This document shows positions 12,730 to 64,000 of a stretch of DNA of 64,000 bases, in pieces. Position 1 is the first letter of the stretch; every line of letters begins with the position of its first letter. The position numbers and the translations under genes were made by a program. The DNA is from Corallium rubrum (taxonomy: Eukaryota; Cnidaria; Anthozoa; Scleralcyonacea; Coralliidae): assembly GCA_964035015.1 (NCBI GenBank), contig OZ035998.1, positions 27,181,617-27,245,616 of the forward strand, in the 5' to 3' direction. A model generated the notes under the pieces. That model ran no database searches. It was given only the letters and a program-made list of their open reading frames with translations, and was not told where the DNA came from.

Positions 12730-12924
12730 CGCCAGGACATCTCGAAACGTATTGCACCGATTTTTATGAAAGTTTGTGGAAGGGTTGGCCATAGACCAAT
12801 GGTTGAATTTAGTCAAATTTTGGATGAGAAATTAATAACAATTTGACCGCAAGATTCTCCGTGTCGAAGAAATGCATGATTGCGCTCATTTTCCTTATTT
12901 ATTTTATGCAAATATTTTTGCATT

Positions 12925-13055
12925 AATTAATTAATTAATCAATCAATCAATCAATCAATCATTCATTTAAATAATTAATTAATTAAATTAATTAAATTTA
13001 ATTAATTAATTAATTAATTAATTAATTAATTAATTAATTAATTCATTAATTAATG
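12925..13055. repeat. (TTAA)n / (TCAA)n microsatellite
   Basis: Degenerate run of TTAA and TCAA tetranucleotides. Confidence 0.95.
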
Positions 13056-13135
13056 TGATACGCCTTTATGTGCTTGCGTGATTTAATTGGTCAGTTGTAG
13101 TTTATAAATGACAGCCAACAGCTTGTTATATTGCT

Positions 13136-13165
13136 CTGATGAAGGCCTGAGTCAACAGGCCGAAA
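13136..13165 (+). ncRNA. Canonical hammerhead core motif CTGATGA...GAAA
   Basis: CTGATGA, then stem GGCCT / AGGCC with an 8-base loop, then GAAA: the exact consensus core of a hammerhead ribozyme with stem II. GC-TTA-GC after GAAA could be a minimal stem III, but the expected U-H cleavage position does not follow. Probably a degenerate Penelope-type terminal fragment. Confidence 0.45.
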
Positions 13166-13892
13166 GCTTAGCAAATAAATATTACACGTGGTGTTTCCAC
13201 AAAACTTATCTTGAAAGAAGGAGATTACTAAGAAAAACAAATATCCCGACAAAAGGTATATAAAGCAAACATATTCCTCATGTAACAATTTATTTCTATA
13301 TCAACGAAAGCTAGCATAAATAGTAACAATTTATCGCTAAAACGTGCTGTTATATACCAAAGACTTTCGCTTGCCAAAAACGTCAATTCATTGGCTAAAT
13401 TGGTGTTCAATAAATTTGATGTTTTTCCCAAGGCAGGGAGAGTGTTGCACGCGGATGTTTTCTCTTGATCTCACTACTCATTTGACACGCTTGTTCTCGT
13501 GAATACGCAAGATCAAAGTCCTACAAAGAACTTTGGCCTCCCGGAAGACCGCTGAAAGCAAGAACTTGTTCGGTTTGGAATATTGTATTTCTCAAAGAAA
13601 GAATACATATATACACCCTGGCACCTTGCTGGTACTTTTGAATTTGAAGTCTTTGGTATATATGAAACACTTGCTGACTTTTGTCTTGGGAAAGATTTAG
13701 TCTCCCAATGTTGAAATGTCATTCAAGCAAAAGCCCGCGGCGACATTACAGCCTTCGGGTATGTACAACTCGATGTCTTATTCGGCGTCAGTCAACAAAT
13801 GAGAATACTCATGCAACCGCAGTTCGGTAATTCAATGTTGTTCGAAGACATATACATCCTTCGCGCAAGCATTTGCAAAATTATTGAGACAC

Positions 13893-61051
<47,159 letters not shown>

Positions 61052-61130
61052 CTAGAAAATGAATCATATTTAAAAAATAATAATGTGGACTATTACTGGT
61101 GTTTGCCTGAGCAGTACATCTCCATTTATT

Positions 61131-61398
61131 ACTCAAACCAGTAGGGTGAGACATTTTTTCATGAGATTTTTTCATGACTTCCGAAGCGACAGTTCTGTTT
61201 ACTGCAGATTAATTTCAAAGCAATCGCGTGAACGTGATGTATTCTCATGTACCACGTGAGAAACATCCAATTGTTAAATCGTAAACAAGCCACCAAGAAT
61301 ACATCACGTGATTGCTTTGAAATTGATCTGTGGTTAACGAAACTGTCGCTTCGGAAGCGATGAAAAAATCGTCTATGTCTCACTCTACTGGTTTGAGT
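61131..61398. mobile_element. Foldback MITE with ~110-bp arms
   Basis: ACTCAAACCAGTAGGGTGAG, TTCCGAAGCGACAGTT, TTTCAAAGCAATCACGTG-type and GTGATGTATTCT blocks pair with the right arm ending ACTCTACTGGTTTGAGT. Confidence 0.83.
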
Positions 61399-61644
61399 AG
61401 TATCAGCACCAGCGAGACAAAATTTATAGCACTTAAACTCGGTTTTGAAGTAAAGCAAAATGTCTAATATTACTGCTTAGAACATGCAGATGTTGAAATA
61501 AAACTGGTACAGCAGTACTATATATGTAGTATCAAGAAAAATGTATTCGAAAGAAATTGAATAAATTATAGTTTAAAACACGGAGTCTGTTGCCGCTCAC
61601 AACCACAACATTCTTTCCAGCTTAAGTTCTAGTTCCAGGTTCTT

Positions 61645-61930
61645 CCGTCCGTCCGTCCGTCCGTCCGTCCGTCCGTTCGTTCGTCCTTCCGTCCGTCCGT
61701 CCGTCCGTCCGTCCTTCCTTCCGTCCGTCCGTCCGTCCGTCCGTCCGTCCTTCCTTCCTTCCTTCCTTCCTTCCTTCCTTCCTTCCTTCCTTCCTTCCTT
61801 CCTTCCTTCCTTTCTTCCTTCCTTCCTTCTTTTCATCCATTCATCCATCCATCCTCTCTCCCTCCCTCCCTCAATCCCTCCCCTCCCTCTCCTTACTTAC
61901 TTACTTCTCCCCCTCCTAACACCCCCTATC
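61645..61930. repeat. (CCGT)n, (CCTT)n, (CCAT)n and (CCCT)n arrays
   Basis: Alternating CCGT and CCTT tetranucleotides, then CATC and CCCT units; the KEGR and TDGR ORFs are translations of this. Confidence 0.96.
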
Positions 61931-63129
61931 CCTCCCTTGAGTCGATTTAAACGATTAATTGTAGCTGCTTCTGTAGTTAATACGAAGAACTGGGCGTGTC
62001 TGTTTTTGTTTCTGGAGTTCGTATCTGTCAGTGGATTTTCCCTGCGAGGAGTAAACTCGGCATTGAGAATCGGATGCCATCCAGAAAAGGGTTAAGAAAG
62101 CTACAACGTTAACGACAACAGCAATCTAATTTATTACATTAAAAAAACTATAACATGGATCAGGGCATCGTAAATTGTATGCTTCGTGTGCATTTTAGGG
62201 TCTTTAACAATAGCCTCTAAAAGATGACGTATAGATTTATAATGTCGAAATAGACAAAAAGTTTTTGCTTAAAAAGTAGAGTGCTGCGTAGTCAGTGTTT
62301 TGAACAGAGCAAAGTGAAAAGGTAGTAACGAAAAATTGACGTTTCGAGCGGAGTCCTCGAAACGTAAGTTTTTCTTAACAGTTTTTGCTATTTCTTCTGA
62401 TAACCAAGAACTCTACCTATTGTGTAAGTTCCCGCAACATTAAAATACAATCTAAGTAGTCAAATCTCCTAATCTCTATGGTGGAAATGATAAAGACTAA
62501 AGTATAATGTATATAAGAGGAGGAAACATGCCGATTTTAAGTTAAATACTTACTTAAGTAACTCTAAAATTGAAATAACTATGTCATTCACATAACAGAA
62601 ACCAGACGCCTGTTGAAGAAATATGGAAAAACGGATCAAGGATTACGAATTCTCCAGATTAAACATGTAAAATAAGAAATTCAGATTAAGCTAGAAATTA
62701 AGACTATATTGCCGGTGAAGTGCTGCCTCGAATAGACGGGATTCCTGGTATTTTACAAAGTCCGAAAATACCTATCAGAAATCGAAGTACCTCACTGTGG
62801 TTGGTCATCTTTAAAATCAAGATTATTACACAACATTCAATTGGTTGCCAGGAGAGGCAACGAACTTTTTGTTGGCAAGTAAAATGCATATCATTTCATG
62901 TGAATTTAACAAAAGTTGGAATGAGTTATTTCAATTACATTGCTAAGGTCCTATTCCCAACTTTATATTCCCTCTAAATTCAGTTTCATTTTTTTCACAT
63001 CCGGTCTTATTACGCTTATGTCTACACTCAAAGTTTTCAACTGGAGTTACATTCATGCAAGTAGATGACCCCCCCCCCCCCTCCCCCACATATAGCATAC
63101 AAACAATGCCGCCTCATTAATATTCAGCG

Positions 63130-63206
63130 TAAGTCACGCGTGACGAACGCATGCATTACTCACGCGTGACGAACGCATAGCGTCACGCGTGACGAACGCA
63201 TGACGA
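63130..63206. repeat. Short tandem CACGCGTGACGAACGCAT
   Basis: Three and a half copies of an 18-22-bp unit containing CACGCGTGACGAACGCAT; GAACGCATGACGAACG occurs again at 63814. Confidence 0.85.
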
Positions 63207-64000
63207 ACGCCTGTGACATGATTGGGCATTATAGTATACATGAGGTTGGAATATGAAACCTATGCGAGTATATAGTTTATACGCATTTTATCTCCTGTCG
63301 ACCTCTGTCTAACAGAAACCCCATTCTAATTTTAAGCGAATTATTTTACAATTCACCTATTCACAGAACAACTCTTGCCACTGTATTTGAACACTAAACC
63401 TTAATTTTTTTTTACAGACGCTAAATATTACTTCAAAATGCGTCAGTGTGCTAAGGGTGAATACGTAACTAAAGCTGAGCTTTACTTAAGTACATGTTGT
63501 TTATTACGGGAATATTACCGTTGAAAATACTATTTATTTAATACTAAATCTTCGTTTGCCCAAAGATAATAATATGAAGCGATAGTGAAGGAAAGTGGTG
63601 AGCACCTACTGTGCATATTAAACACTTTGGCTTAAAAATTCAGTTACGGCGTCTGTCTTTTCAAAACCGCTTTATTACAATAAATATCGGCGAAATGTGC
63701 GATGAAGAACACGACTCTGACAGCGCATATGGTTTTCCTATTACAGAGACCAACTAGACTATATCTTGCAGGCATAAAACTAAAGAAAATTATCACAAAC
63801 GGTGACCATTTGATGAACGCATGACGAACGGAAAAACATAATAATAGTACATGATTGAGCAAGACTGGGATAATTAGTGCACATACGCTATGGATACAAT
63901 TTTTGGTGAGTTAAAACAACATTTTTATTTCGATTAAATTTCAGCATTAATAATAATACATTATAATGAGTTTTAATAAGGTCTATAGGCCTTAGTAAAT

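Larger units (their letters stand above)
61399..64000. other. HDAC3 intron upstream of exon a, no exon found
   Basis: Apart from tetranucleotide arrays, a Penelope-like terminal fragment at 62280-62370, a poly-C run at 63068 and the short tandem at 63130, I see no coding sequence. I searched by eye for the preceding HDAC3 exon (GLHHAKK, GFCYVNDI) without success. Confidence 0.6.

Noticed and set aside
61597-61848. KEGR/TDGR repeat ORFs
   Set aside because: Translation of CCTT/CCGT tetranucleotides.
61052-64000. The next upstream HDAC3 exon (GLHHAKKFEASGFCYVND)
   Set aside because: Looked for on the minus strand and not found; assumed to lie outside the window.

Overview
This is eukaryotic, metazoan DNA: AT-rich, full of introns and packed with repeats. 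The gene content (an HDAC3 gene with very long introns, Penelope-like elements with GIY-YIG ends, LINEs, BEL/Pao, a tyrosine-recombinase relic, many foldback elements, and a 2A-peptide ORF) fits a marine invertebrate, most plausibly an anthozoan cnidarian. That species guess is inference only.

The one clear host gene is class I histone deacetylase HDAC3 on the minus strand. It is cut into short exons that are easy to miss. I could place ten consecutive 3' exons: 60994-61051, 57093-57168, 54183-54263, 52806-52879, 45805-45869, 25176-25265, 23699-23757, 15614-15693, 15326-15483 and 13893-13959. They join in frame across all nine introns, without stops, into the C-terminal ~268 residues. They carry two zinc-ligand motifs (DIDIHH and CGADSL), the catalytic-Tyr motif GGGGYT and the acidic HDAC3 tail. 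The N-terminal ~157 residues lie beyond position 64000. Almost everything between 13.9 and 61 kb is therefore HDAC3 intron filled with mobile DNA; 1-13.9 kb lies downstream of the gene.

Layout. 1-6.5 kb: a Helitron-like non-autonomous family with copies nested inside other elements, and two MITEs. 6.6-8.2 kb: MITEs. 8.4-11.6 kb: a LINE relic invaded by two Penelope-like elements in head-to-head inversion. 12.5-14.4 kb: tetranucleotide arrays and the last HDAC3 exon. 15.3-15.7 kb: two HDAC3 exons. 16.8-20.3 kb: a LINE with a second LINE nested in the opposite orientation. 20.5-23.5 kb: a decayed BEL/Pao element. 23.7-25.3 kb: two HDAC3 exons, one with its splice acceptor at the edge of a microsatellite. 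25.3-45.8 kb: a 20.5-kb intron with at least six TIR or foldback elements and a recombinase pseudogene. 46.7-50.2 kb: a ~3.4-kb element ended by diverged short repeats. 50.6-52 kb: an ORF with a 2A-like ribosome-skipping motif and a second ORF split by a TTAA MITE. 52.8-61 kb: four HDAC3 exons among palindromic and TA-rich repeats. 61.1-64 kb: an HDAC3 intron.

Most candidate novelty lies in the mobile DNA: the Helitron-like family, hammerhead-like motifs, elements with minisatellite termini, and the 2A ORF. All calls come from reading the sequence; no database search was run.
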